The notes beneath the pieces are model-generated. The model searched no databases, was not told where the DNA came from, and was given only the letters and a program-made list of their open reading frames with translations. Positions 42,073 through 51,223 of a stretch of 52,063 nt of DNA are shown here, in pieces. The position numbers were made by a program, and so were the translations under genes. Each line of letters begins with the position of its first letter. Positions within the stretch are counted from its first letter, which is position 1. Origin of the DNA: Baaleninema simplex PCC 7105 (GTDB taxonomy: Bacteria; Cyanobacteriota; Cyanobacteriia; Cyanobacteriales; Geitlerinemataceae); the NCBI RefSeq assembly GCF_000332355.1, contig NZ_KB235960.1:210626-262688 (forward strand), in the 5' to 3' direction.

Positions 42073-44592
42073 ATGCTGCCTTCAATTTACAAGCGATTAT
42101 TCGCTCGATCGTTCGATTGTGATTTATCCGTGACATTAAGAAATTATTCACTTCTAATGTTACTGAATGTCACTCTAAATGTCACTCCTGCTGTCGGGCA
42201 AATCGTTCCCGACGGTACGCTTCCCAACCCGTCCCAGGTTTCAAACGAAGGTAATACCTTCACCCTCGACGGGGGAACGGAGGCCGGAAGCAATCTCTTT
42301 CACTCGTTTCAAGACTTTTCCGTCCCGACGGGAAGCGAAGCGTTTTTCAACAACGCCACGAACATTGAAAACATCCTCACCCGCGTCACAGGGGGTAATA
42401 TTTCCAACATCGACGGGTTACTGAGAGCCAACGGCACGGCGAACCTGTTCTTAATCAATCCCAACGGCATTGTGTTCGGGCCGAACGCACGCTTAGACGT
42501 GGGTGGCTCCTTTTTCAGCAGCACCGCCAACAGCATCGTTTTTGAAAACGGCTTAGAATTTAGCGCCACCTCTCCCGAAACACAGCCTTTGCTTACCGTA
42601 AGCGTCCCCATGGGTTTACAATTTAACGGGCAAGGGGGAGACGTTCGGTTTCGCGGTAACGGTTACAGTTTTCAACTCTCCAGTCCGAGGGCTGAACCGG
42701 TTCTTGAATATCCGAACGTTCTGCAAGTCAACCCCGGCCAGACTCTGGCGTTCGTGGGCGGCAACGTTCTTTTAGACGGTGCGGCGCTGACGAGTGCAGG
42801 CGGACGCATTGAATTGGGAGGTGTTGGCGAAGGGTTGGTTCGTTTGGAAACTCTTCCCGACAGCCATTCGTGGAATTTAAACTACGAAGGGGTATCGGAT
42901 TTTGGAGACGTTAACCTCGTCGGGCAATCGGCAGTCGATGTCAGCGGAAGCGGTGTGGGTTCGATGCAATTTGTCGGCCGGCAAATTACGCTAGACAACG
43001 GGTCGAACGCCATTCTGGAAAATTCAGGCACGCAAAGCTTCGGCGCAATGCGAGTGCAGGCGGAAGAGTTGCTGGCGTTAACGGGAGCGACTCCCGACGG
43101 GCGCGTCGTCAGTGGCATTCGGCAACGGACCTTGGGGGTGGGGGATACTGGTGATATCAACATTGCCACCGGAGAGTTAGTCCTTCGTGACGGCGCGCAA
43201 ATTCTCAACAGATCCTCCCCAGGACTGGCCAACACGGGCAATATCAATGTTCGAGCATCTGGACTCGTCGAATTAGATGGTTTTGCCCTCGCTAACCCTG
43301 CCTTGACCAGTACGATTGTCATCAGGAACCTATCGACGGGTTCAAACGGCAATGTTACAATTTCAGCACGGAATATCATCCTTCGCGGTGGGGCACGCCT
43401 AGGGACTACGACTGTGAGTTCGAGTGCGGCGGGTGACGTTCTTGTCAATGTCACGGAAACCATCGAGGTAGCCGGAGTCGAACCCAGAACGTTCAGACAG
43501 AGCCAGGTGGGTTCGGTTTCGCTGAGTTCGGGACCGACGGGGAATTTAACGATTAATACCTCGAGGGCAATAGTGGGAGATGGAGGAAGTATTACTACCT
43601 CAACCCTCGGTGATGGTGATAGCGGCCGAGTCATCATCAACGCCACCGAATTTGTGGAAGTGAGCGGAAGCACGTTTGGTTCTGAGGGGATAATTCCCAG
43701 TCGAATCGAAGCCATTGCCAGGCAGGAAGATGAAGCTGGGCGACAATTTTTCGGACTTCCCGAGTTCCCCACCGGTTCTTCAGGAAACTTGGAGATTAAT
43801 ACGCCCCAGTTAAACGTCTTCAATGGGGGAGAAGTGACCGCTCGCAACGAAGGCCTCGGACGCGCCGGGAGTCTCCTGGTGAATGCAGAGGCCGTTTTCC
43901 TCGATGAAGGCGGAGGAATTACGGCTTCGACGCGATCGGGGGAAGGGGGAGATATTTCGCTCCGCGTCAACGATTCGTTGCAACTGCGCCACGGCAGCGA
44001 AATCAGTGCTGAAGCGGGGGGAAGTGGCAACGGTGGCAACTTGGCGATCTCTGCCGATACCATTGCCCTACTCGAAGGAAGCCGTATTAATGCCAATGCC
44101 TTTGAAGGCAGTGGGGGCAATATTGAAATTGCCACCCGAGGTCTGTTTGCCTCTTCCGATAGCCGCATCACTGCCAGTTCTCAACTCGGCGTTGACGGTA
44201 TCGTGGCTGTTACTCAACCGGAAATCGATACCAGTTCGGCGTTGGTTCAGTTAAGTAGCGCTCCCATCGACCCGACGACGCAAATCGTTTCGGCGTGTTC
44301 GGCAGCTCGTGAAAACTCTTTTGTTGTCACGGGAAACGGTGGACTCCCCCCCAATCCGCTCGAGCCGTTGCAAAATCAGGCCGTGTGGGTCGATTGGCCC
44401 GATCGCTCTGAAATCACACGACTGTCTGAGGTGGACGAGCGAACTCGAGAGGATACCCCGACAGAGGTTCTCGATTCCGATCTGGTAGAAGCGAACGGCT
44501 GGAAGATCGACGGGAACGGAAACGCCGAATTGGTGAGCAGTCAGTCTCGAAATGCCTCTTTTATGCCTTTAGAATGTCTGTCCGAACGTTAA
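42073..44592 (+). CDS. Filamentous haemagglutinin N-terminal (two-partner secretion) protein 1
   Basis: 839 residues; GGAGG ribosome site. A signal peptide ends about residue 42 (NVTPAVGQ-IVPDG). Residues 43-170 form the TPS secretion domain (FTLDGGTEAGSNLFHSFQDF, NIENILTRVTGG, LFLINPNGIVFGPNARLDVGG). This domain directs export through a TpsB-type outer-membrane pore, which is not encoded in the window. Residues about 250-740 are Gly/Asn-rich beta-helix repeats (GxGNGGNLAIS...). The C-terminus has a conserved PIDPTTQIVSAC block, a linker and the EANGW tail. Predicted cell-surface or secreted adhesin-like protein. DNA 42175-42552 is identical to the next gene. Confidence 0.93.
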   Translation: MLPSIYKRLFARSFDCDLSVTLRNYSLLMLLNVTLNVTPAVGQIVPDGTLPNPSQVSNEGNTFTLDGGTEAGSNLFHSFQDFSVPTGSEAFFNNATNIENILTRVTGGNISNIDGLLRANGTANLFLINPNGIVFGPNARLDVGGSFFSSTANSIVFENGLEFSATSPETQPLLTVSVPMGLQFNGQGGDVRFRGNGYSFQLSSPRAEPVLEYPNVLQVNPGQTLAFVGGNVLLDGAALTSAGGRIELGGVGEGLVRLETLPDSHSWNLNYEGVSDFGDVNLVGQSAVDVSGSGVGSMQFVGRQITLDNGSNAILENSGTQSFGAMRVQAEELLALTGATPDGRVVSGIRQRTLGVGDTGDINIATGELVLRDGAQILNRSSPGLANTGNINVRASGLVELDGFALANPALTSTIVIRNLSTGSNGNVTISARNIILRGGARLGTTTVSSSAAGDVLVNVTETIEVAGVEPRTFRQSQVGSVSLSSGPTGNLTINTSRAIVGDGGSITTSTLGDGDSGRVIINATEFVEVSGSTFGSEGIIPSRIEAIARQEDEAGRQFFGLPEFPTGSSGNLEINTPQLNVFNGGEVTARNEGLGRAGSLLVNAEAVFLDEGGGITASTRSGEGGDISLRVNDSLQLRHGSEISAEAGGSGNGGNLAISADTIALLEGSRINANAFEGSGGNIEIATRGLFASSDSRITASSQLGVDGIVAVTQPEIDTSSALVQLSSAPIDPTTQIVSACSAARENSFVVTGNGGLPPNPLEPLQNQAVWVDWPDRSEITRLSEVDERTREDTPTEVLDSDLVEANGWKIDGNGNAELVSSQSRNASFMPLECLSER
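42175..42552 (+). repeat. 378-bp identical block shared by the two haemagglutinin genes
   Basis: By line-by-line comparison, 42175-42552 equals 44775-45152 at every base (offset exactly 2,600). It codes for the signal cleavage region and most of the TPS secretion domain. Sequence before and after diverges, including at silent sites. Confidence 0.92.
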
Positions 44593-44696
44593 AAAAATCA
44601 ATCGAGGTTTGAAACTATGTAGAAACCAAAAATTAATTTTTTAAGTTATACAAGAAAGAGTCATGCGATCGCACGCCCGACAACGAGGGAACTCAA

Positions 44697-47270
44697 ATGA
44701 ATGTATTCGCTGGAGATCGACTGTTCGATCGAAAATTGTCAGAAATCTTGAGCATTTCTGCAATTCTCACATTACTAAATGTCACTCCTGCTGTCGGGCA
44801 AATCGTTCCCGACGGTACGCTTCCCAACCCGTCCCAGGTTTCAAACGAAGGTAATACCTTCACCCTCGACGGGGGAACGGAGGCCGGAAGCAATCTCTTT
44901 CACTCGTTTCAAGACTTTTCCGTCCCGACGGGAAGCGAAGCGTTTTTCAACAACGCCACGAACATTGAAAACATCCTCACCCGCGTCACAGGGGGTAATA
45001 TTTCCAACATCGACGGGTTACTGAGAGCCAACGGCACGGCGAACCTGTTCTTAATCAATCCCAACGGCATTGTGTTCGGGCCGAACGCACGCTTAGACGT
45101 GGGTGGCTCCTTTTTCAGCAGCACCGCCAACAGCATCGTTTTTGAAAACGGCCTCGAATTCAGTGCGACATCTCCCGAAGCACAACCGTTGCTCAGCGTG
45201 AACGTTCCCCTCGGCTTGCAATTCAACGGACAAGGGGGAGACGTTCGGGTTCGCGGGAACGGTTACACTCTTGAATCAACCGCGCCGTTTATGCCGCCAG
45301 TTTTGGAATATCCTAAAGCCCTGCAAGTCAACCCCGATCGCACTCTGGCTCTGGTCGGGGGGAACTTAACCCTCGATGGCGGTGTAGTTAACGCCCCCGA
45401 CGGACGCATCGAGTTGGGGGCTGTGGAAACCGGCCGTGTCGGCCTCAATGCGACCCCATCTGGCTGGAGCCTAGACTACAGCGACGCATCGAGCTTTGGG
45501 GATATCCAACTGTTAAACCAAGCCTTAGCGAGTACCGACGGTGCGGGGACGAGTGCCATCCAGGTGCGCGGTCGCACGATGGAAATCCGCGACGGCTCGA
45601 TATTGCAGATGCAGCATTCGGGCTCGCAACCCGATGGTACGCTCGCCGTTAACCTCAGTGACCGTCTGATTCTCAACGGCGCTTCCGGTGGTGCTCCCGG
45701 TGGTGCTCCCGGTGGTGCTCCCGGTGGTGCTCCCGGTGGTGCTCCCGCTCCCCGCCAGTCATCGGGGTTGCAAACCACCGTGACTGGGGACGGTCGAGGT
45801 GCGGATATTGAGATTTCCGCTCGTCAGTTAGAATTGACCGATGGTGGGCGCATTAAAACGACCACATTGGGAGAGGGACGGGGCGGCGATGTGCGCGTCA
45901 ATGCGACTGACTCAGTGGTCATCGACGGCGATTTTGGGTTTGTGCGTTCGGGCATTGATGTGAATACAGCGGGTTTGGGACGGGCCGGAAATATCGATTT
46001 GACAACCCAACGGTTGGTTATCCGCAATGGTGGCGATTTGCGATCGTCAAACAGTGGCTCCCCTGGGGGGGGCAATTCTTCTGCCCCCGCCGAGGTATTA
46101 ACAGGCTCGACGGGCGATCTGACCATCAATGCCAGCGAGTCGGTGGAAATCATAGGTGCTCCGTTTCTGTTTACGGGGATTTTTTCTGTAACGACTAATG
46201 ACGGAAAAGGTGGCCGAGTAACAGTCAATACGACGCGGTTGACACTGCAAGATGGAGGAGCGACCATCTCCACAGGAACGTTGCAACGAGGAAATGCAGG
46301 AAGCTTGATTATCAATGCTTCCGAATCCGTGACTGTTACAGGGGCAAGCGAGCGTGCCCCGAGCGATATTAACTCGGGGGCGCTTCTGTTAGGCCTCCCA
46401 TCTAGGCCGCTGGGCGATGCGGGTAGCGTTACCATCAACTCTCCCGTGCTGCGAGTGCTAGATGGAGGACGAGTGGCTGTGTTCAATGAAGGTCCACGAG
46501 GAGATGGCGGTACGTTACAAGTCAATGCCAACTCGATTCTCGTCAGCGATGGCGAAGTCACAGCCTCGACCGCTTCAGGAGAAGGCGGTAATGTCATTCT
46601 CAATGTGGCAGATGCCGCGATCTTGCGCCAAGGTGGGACGATCTCCGCTGAAGCTGGGGGAATGGGGAACGGGGGCAACATCAGCCTCGATACCCGAACC
46701 CTAACCCTTCTGGAAAACAGCAGCATTACGGCCAACGCTTTTGAAGGTCAGGGCGGCAATATCGAAATTTCAACCCAAGGTCTGTTTGTCTCTCCCGATA
46801 GCAACATCACCGCCAGCTCTCAACTGGGGGTAGACGGTATCGTGGCCGTTACGGAACCGGAGATCGATACCAGTTCGGCGTTGGTTTCGTTAAGCGAAGA
46901 TCCCATCGATCCGACGACGCAAATTGTTTCTGCCTGTGGGGTCGCCCGCGAAAACTCTTTCGTCGTTGTGGGAAATGGCGGACTTCCCCCCGATCCCGTT
47001 GACGATTTCCTGCGGGGTCAAACGGTGTGGGTCGATCTGCGCGATTTTTCCAATTTAGAAGGAGAGAACTTATCCGAGGTCGATGGAAATGGCGAAACTG
47101 ACCGCTCGGAAGCAGAGAAATTGCAAGGGGAAGCCTCTCCAGACGATACCCATTTCGAGTTAGTGGAAGCCAACGGATGGCGAGTTGATGCCAACGGAAA
47201 CGTTGAATTGGTCAGTCATCAGTCTCGAAATGTCCCTTTTCTTCCTTTGGAATGTCTGTCAGAACGATAA
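44697..47270 (+). CDS. Filamentous haemagglutinin N-terminal (two-partner secretion) protein 2
   Basis: 857 residues, paralogue of the preceding gene. Signal peptide about 1-35 (AILTLLNVTPAVGQ). The TPS domain is identical in sequence to protein 1, but the passenger (about 220-750) is only similar. Unique is a run of five GGA-P units in the residues encoded by 45687-45746. The C-terminus repeats the family block (PIDPTTQIVSACGVAREN ... EANGWRVDANGNVELVS). Predicted to be secreted through the same TpsB as protein 1. The two genes are 104 bases apart and may be co-transcribed, with the CHAT gene following. Confidence 0.93.
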   Translation: MNVFAGDRLFDRKLSEILSISAILTLLNVTPAVGQIVPDGTLPNPSQVSNEGNTFTLDGGTEAGSNLFHSFQDFSVPTGSEAFFNNATNIENILTRVTGGNISNIDGLLRANGTANLFLINPNGIVFGPNARLDVGGSFFSSTANSIVFENGLEFSATSPEAQPLLSVNVPLGLQFNGQGGDVRVRGNGYTLESTAPFMPPVLEYPKALQVNPDRTLALVGGNLTLDGGVVNAPDGRIELGAVETGRVGLNATPSGWSLDYSDASSFGDIQLLNQALASTDGAGTSAIQVRGRTMEIRDGSILQMQHSGSQPDGTLAVNLSDRLILNGASGGAPGGAPGGAPGGAPGGAPAPRQSSGLQTTVTGDGRGADIEISARQLELTDGGRIKTTTLGEGRGGDVRVNATDSVVIDGDFGFVRSGIDVNTAGLGRAGNIDLTTQRLVIRNGGDLRSSNSGSPGGGNSSAPAEVLTGSTGDLTINASESVEIIGAPFLFTGIFSVTTNDGKGGRVTVNTTRLTLQDGGATISTGTLQRGNAGSLIINASESVTVTGASERAPSDINSGALLLGLPSRPLGDAGSVTINSPVLRVLDGGRVAVFNEGPRGDGGTLQVNANSILVSDGEVTASTASGEGGNVILNVADAAILRQGGTISAEAGGMGNGGNISLDTRTLTLLENSSITANAFEGQGGNIEISTQGLFVSPDSNITASSQLGVDGIVAVTEPEIDTSSALVSLSEDPIDPTTQIVSACGVARENSFVVVGNGGLPPDPVDDFLRGQTVWVDLRDFSNLEGENLSEVDGNGETDRSEAEKLQGEASPDDTHFELVEANGWRVDANGNVELVSHQSRNVPFLPLECLSER
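45687..45746 (+). repeat. Five exact 12-bp tandem repeats (GGTGGTGCTCCC)
   Basis: In-frame units encoding Gly-Gly-Ala-Pro within haemagglutinin protein 2. Exact units of this kind change number by polymerase slippage without breaking the frame, so a length polymorphism is likely. Confidence 0.9.
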
Positions 47271-47420
47271 AAAACACGCTCGATCGACGAATGGATAGGC
47301 TACTGAGGGTATTGTTTCCTTAAGTGAAGCTCTCAAGCAAGTCTAAAATGCTGTTAAGGGGGCTGTTAAGGGTGCTGGCGCTCTCTCGTTAAGGTTTTGA
47401 GTTCACGACTTTTCCAGGCA

Positions 47421-50009
47421 ATGTCAACAATGAAAAGCTTACGTTTTTATTTAATTTTGGGGCTGACAAGCCTTTTCTTTGTCACAGCGGGCGTTCCGGG
47501 CGTAGCTCGCCTCGCTGCATCCCCCAACGCCCCAACGTCTATTGAAATCGAGCAGCAAGGACAAGCTGAAAATCTACTCGATCGCGGTCGTCAGGCTTAC
47601 GAAGCCGGAGAGTTCGCCCGTGCGGCCGAACTTTGGGAAACGGCCGTCGAAACCTATCGCGATCGCGGCGATCGCCTACAATACGCCCTGAGTTCTGTCT
47701 ATCTCTCCCTGGCTTACCAAGATTTGGGCCGCTGGGACGACGCCCGAGATGCGATCGCGCTGAGCTTAAACGTTCTCGACGAGATTTCGCCGCAAACTCA
47801 AGAAGTCTCCCGCGTGATAGGCATGGCCTTCAACACCCAAGGACGCTTGCTGCTCGATCGCGGCCGAGCTACCGAAGCCCTCGCCGCTTGGCAAGATGCT
47901 GAAGCGGCCTACGAACGCGCCGAAAACGAATTCGGACAACTCGGTAGCCGACTCAACCAAGCTCAAGCCCTGGAAAACATGGGGCAGTATCGACGAGCGC
48001 ACGAGCTACTCGAAGAGCTCGCCGCTCGAGTTATCGAGCTGCCCGATTCGGCTTTGAAAGCGGAGACGTTGCGAAACCTGGGCGTGACGCTACAAGCGAT
48101 CGGCAACCTCGATCGCTCCCAAGCCGCACTCGAGGCCAGTCTTGCGGCGGCGCGATCGATCGGCGCGACGAACGAAATCCTCGCCACCCAGTTTGCTCTC
48201 GGAAACACCGCCCGTATGTCCGGTGATGTTGCTTTTGCTCTGTCGGCGTACCAACAAGTCGCCAACGCCAGTCAAGGCAAACTTCGTCTCGAAGCTTTAC
48301 TCAACCAATTCAGCCTCCTCGTCGAAGGCGATCGCCCCCGAGAAGCATTAGCTTTGTTACCCGCACTTCGCGAGGAGATCGACGGCGTATCGGCGAATCG
48401 TTCCTCAATTTACGCTCGCGTCAACTTCGCTCACAGCCTACAGAAACTTCACGCCATCGACCCCCAAGTTAACCTCCGCGAAGTCGCCGACTTACTCTCG
48501 CAAGCCGTCGAACAAGCCCGAGATCTCGACGACGCTCGCGCCCAATCTTACGGACTCGGACAACTCGGTGCGCTCTACGAAAGTCAAAACCGATGGGACG
48601 ACGCGCAACAACTCACCGAACGAGCGCTGACCCTGGCTCAAAGCATCGATAGCTTCGATCTCGTCGCGCGATGGGAATGGCAACTCGCCCGCGTTCTCGT
48701 CAATCAAAACCAAGCATCAGAAGCGATCGCCGTTTATCGGAACACCATCGACGTATTGCAAGACTTGCGAAAAGACCTCGTCGCCATCGACCCGGACGTT
48801 CAATTTTCCTATCGCGAGAGCGTCGAACCCGTATATCGAGAGTTCGTCCAACTCCTGATCGTCGAAGCCGATCGTGCGGCAGGCGATCGACAACAACTCC
48901 TGCTGAGGGAAGCGCGGGAAACCTTGGAAGCTTTGCAACTGGCTGAGTTAGATAACTTTTTCCAAGAAGCCTGTTTGGATGCGAAACCGGTCGATATCGA
49001 GGAGATCGACGATCGCGCTGCCGTTCTCTACACCGTGATGTTACCCGATCGACTCGGGATCGTTCTTTCGATTCCAGGCGAACCGTTACAGCTTTACCAA
49101 AGTTTTGTTGCCCAAGCCGAACTCGAGCGCCAACTCGACCTCTTACTGCAATCGCTCAACCCCGCTTATGGGAACGAATACCGCCTACAATACTCCGAAC
49201 AGATTTACGATTGGGCGATCCGTCCGGCTGAAGCTGCGTTGCAACGCAGCGATACGACAACCCTCGTGTTCGTCCTCGACGGGATGCTGCGAAACGTTCC
49301 GATGTCCGGCTTGTACGACGGACAACAGTACCTCATTGAAAAATACAACGTTGCCCTCACACAAAGTTTGCAGTTACTCGAGACGCGATCGCAAACCGAG
49401 GAACTCAATGTCATCACGGGAGGATTGAGTGTATCGCGTCAGGGCTTTCCCGCCATTCCCGAAGTGGAAACAGAGGTGAAACTCATTTCTGACGAAACGT
49501 CTTCTTTCGTGCTGTTAAACGAAGGATTTACTCGGGAAGCGCTCGTTCGAGAAATTCAGAAAAACGATTTCGATATCGTCCATCTCGCCACCCACGGCCA
49601 GTTTAGTTCTAACGCCGAAGATACCTTTCTGCTCACCTGGGACGGTCGAATTAACGTCAAAGATTTAGATACGGTCTTGCAAGCGAGCCTCTCTCGTCGC
49701 AATCTCAAACCCCTCGACCTGCTCGTTCTGAGCGCGTGTCAAAGTGCGGCCGGTGACGATCGCGCGACCTTGGGACTGGCTGGCGTGGCTTTGAAATCGG
49801 GCGCTCGCAGTACTATTGCGACATTATGGTCGGTACAGGATCGACCCACATCGATGTTGATGGTGGAGTTTTACCGACAACTCAGCCGCACCCCCAACCT
49901 GTCTAAAGCTGAAGCCCTACGTCGAGCGCAACTCAACTTGTTGCAAAGTGACGATTACAACCATCCGGCGTTTTGGTCGCCCTTCGTGTTAGTGGGGAAC
50001 TGGTTGTAG
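47421..50009 (+). CDS. Exported TPR-CHAT peptidase
   Basis: 862 residues from ATG 47421; a TTG at 47397 or the ATG at 47430 are alternatives. Signal peptide or signal anchor about residues 4-30 (RFYLILGLTSLFFVTAG). TPR array about 45-430 (LLDRGRQAYEAGEFARAAELWETAV and successors). C-terminal CHAT domain (about 590-862), a caspase-like (clan CD) cysteine peptidase, with catalytic His725 in HLATHGQF and Cys773 in SACQSA, and the closing WSPFVLVGNWL. CHAT/TPR proteins often accompany filamentous-haemagglutinin genes in cyanobacteria. It follows two of them here and may process or regulate them in the periplasm. The link is inference. Confidence 0.92.
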   Translation: MSTMKSLRFYLILGLTSLFFVTAGVPGVARLAASPNAPTSIEIEQQGQAENLLDRGRQAYEAGEFARAAELWETAVETYRDRGDRLQYALSSVYLSLAYQDLGRWDDARDAIALSLNVLDEISPQTQEVSRVIGMAFNTQGRLLLDRGRATEALAAWQDAEAAYERAENEFGQLGSRLNQAQALENMGQYRRAHELLEELAARVIELPDSALKAETLRNLGVTLQAIGNLDRSQAALEASLAAARSIGATNEILATQFALGNTARMSGDVAFALSAYQQVANASQGKLRLEALLNQFSLLVEGDRPREALALLPALREEIDGVSANRSSIYARVNFAHSLQKLHAIDPQVNLREVADLLSQAVEQARDLDDARAQSYGLGQLGALYESQNRWDDAQQLTERALTLAQSIDSFDLVARWEWQLARVLVNQNQASEAIAVYRNTIDVLQDLRKDLVAIDPDVQFSYRESVEPVYREFVQLLIVEADRAAGDRQQLLLREARETLEALQLAELDNFFQEACLDAKPVDIEEIDDRAAVLYTVMLPDRLGIVLSIPGEPLQLYQSFVAQAELERQLDLLLQSLNPAYGNEYRLQYSEQIYDWAIRPAEAALQRSDTTTLVFVLDGMLRNVPMSGLYDGQQYLIEKYNVALTQSLQLLETRSQTEELNVITGGLSVSRQGFPAIPEVETEVKLISDETSSFVLLNEGFTREALVREIQKNDFDIVHLATHGQFSSNAEDTFLLTWDGRINVKDLDTVLQASLSRRNLKPLDLLVLSACQSAAGDDRATLGLAGVALKSGARSTIATLWSVQDRPTSMLMVEFYRQLSRTPNLSKAEALRRAQLNLLQSDDYNHPAFWSPFVLVGNWL

Positions 50010-50101
50010 TGAGAAATGGGGTGGCGTCACCGAGGATTCCGAGCCATCCCCGAGTATCGAAATGGTGTAGAAACAACGTTGCGATCGACGATCGGTACTA
50101 C

Positions 50102-50160
50102 CAAGATCCGTCGCAGTGCTCCGCCCATAGCCGAGGGCTTGGGGGGTGGTGAAGCGACGG
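50102..50160 (+). repeat. Dispersed repeat, copy 2 (partner at 3118-3178)
   Basis: Shares CAAGATCCGTCGCAGT, CTCCGCC and GGGGTGGTGAAGCG with 3118-3178. The central hairpin is replaced. It lies just outside the left end of the next IS element. Confidence 0.65.
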
Positions 50161-50178
50161 GAGGGAGTAGTTCGCTTA

Positions 50179-50210
50179 AGCCTAGGAAACAAATATTTAT
50201 TTCATAGGCT
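50179..50210 (+). other. Left-end hairpin of an IS200/IS605-type element
   Basis: AGCCTA...TAGGCT, with inner GAAA/TTTC, forms an imperfect hairpin 12 bases before the tnpB start. IS605-family left ends carry such hairpins, recognised by TnpA. A TATAAT-like box follows (ATAATAATT). Confidence 0.5.
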
Positions 50211-50617
50211 ATAATAATTTCATGCTAAACATGACGTGGGAATTCAAGCTAGAGCCAACTGCGGAGCAGGTTTCAGACATCGAACACATTTTGGATGTGT
50301 GCCGCAATGTCTGGAATTTTGCCCTGCGGGAACGTAAGGATTGGCTAAATTCCCGAAAGTCGCCCGTGAATGCGTGTTCCATCGTGCAGGAATACATCTG
50401 GCCAGCGGATGCACTATTTCCCAGCTATGCGCGGCAGTGCAAGTCCCTAACTGCGGCCAAAGCTGAATACCCCCGATTGAAGACTGTCAACGCTCAGGTT
50501 CTTCAACAAGTCATCCGAAAACTGGAAGCCTCCTGGGAGTCGTGGCGGTTAAAGCGTTCGGGTCTTCCACGATTCAAAAAAACCAACCGGATGCGAAGCT
50601 TTGTCTTCCCCCAGATG

Positions 50618-50669
50618 CTCAACGCTTCGACTCCGCTCAGCGTTGAGTCCGAGCGGAGTCGAGGACTCA
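50618..50669 (+). repeat. Double-palindrome TTCGACTCCGCTCAGC insert in tnpB
   Basis: CTCAACGCT/AGCGTTGAG and CGACTCCGCTC/GAGCGGAGTCG interleave, giving two mutually exclusive hairpins. Related unit at 21043-21094. In frame here. Confidence 0.75.
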
Positions 50670-50958
50670 AAAACTGTGTGTCTGACAAAGGGATTAAGTT
50701 GCCTCAGTTGGGATGGGTTCGGGTTCGGTGGTCGCGGAAAATTCCTGATTTATTCCAGGTTAAGCAAGCTCGAATTGTTCGCAAGGCATCCGGGTACTTT
50801 GTCGTGCTGAGCCTTCAGGCTGACGTCGATCTTCCTGCTGTAGCCCCTCACGGACATCCGGTAGGGATTGACGTTGGACTGGAGTACTTTCTTTCAACGT
50901 CTGATGGGGAACAGGTCAAGCGACCTCGCTTCTTCAACAATCTGCACCGCAAGCTGAA

Positions 50959-51005
50959 ATCGACGAGCGACCCCGCGCCGTCGCACGGCGCTAGGGAACG
51001 CGCGA
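50959..51005 (+). repeat. 47-bp palindromic insert that frameshifts tnpB
   Basis: Core GCGCCGT-CGC-ACGGCGC is a perfect 7-bp stem. The length of 47 accounts exactly for the frame change between the two parts of tnpB. Confidence 0.8.
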
Positions 51006-51223
51006 GTTGCTGCAACGCCGATTGAAGAAAAAGCAGAAGGGGTCAGCTAACTGGCTGAAACTCCAGAAGAAGATTGCCAGAGTCCATCAACGGATTGCCG
51101 ATACGCGAAAAGACTGGCATTTCAAGCTGGCTCATCACCTCTGTGATGGTGCAGGGATGATTTTTGTCGAAGATCTCGACTTCCGCATCATGGCTAAGGG
51201 AATGCTGGGCAAACACACTCTAG

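Larger units (their letters stand above)
50222..51223 (+). pseudogene. tnpB broken by palindrome insertions and by an IS701 element
   Basis: Begins as a normal TnpB (MTWEFKLEPTAEQVSDIEHI...VWNFALRERKDWL). Three faults follow. (1) A 52-bp double palindrome (50618-50669) is inserted in frame, encoding NASTPLSVESERSRG. (2) A 47-bp palindromic insert (50959-51005) shifts the frame; removing it rejoins KLK to LLQRRLKKKQKG. (3) The gene is cut at a CTAG (51220-51223) after KHTL, where the IS701-family element starts. RuvC motif I (GIDVGLEY) and motif II (VEDLDF) survive; the zinc finger and motif III are lost. Clearly inactive. Confidence 0.88.

Noticed and set aside
42882-44171. 429-residue open frame on the minus strand
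   Set aside because: It lies wholly inside haemagglutinin gene 1, is Pro/Ser/Arg-rich like a reverse-strand shadow of Gly/Asn repeats, and has no family features.
45824-46735. 303-residue open frame on the minus strand
   Set aside because: Shadow of haemagglutinin gene 2, with the same composition bias as the other antisense frame.
47421-50009. CHAT gene as a Craspase-like, CRISPR-linked peptidase
   Set aside because: It has an export signal and no cas genes nearby. The context is surface proteins, not type III-E CRISPR.
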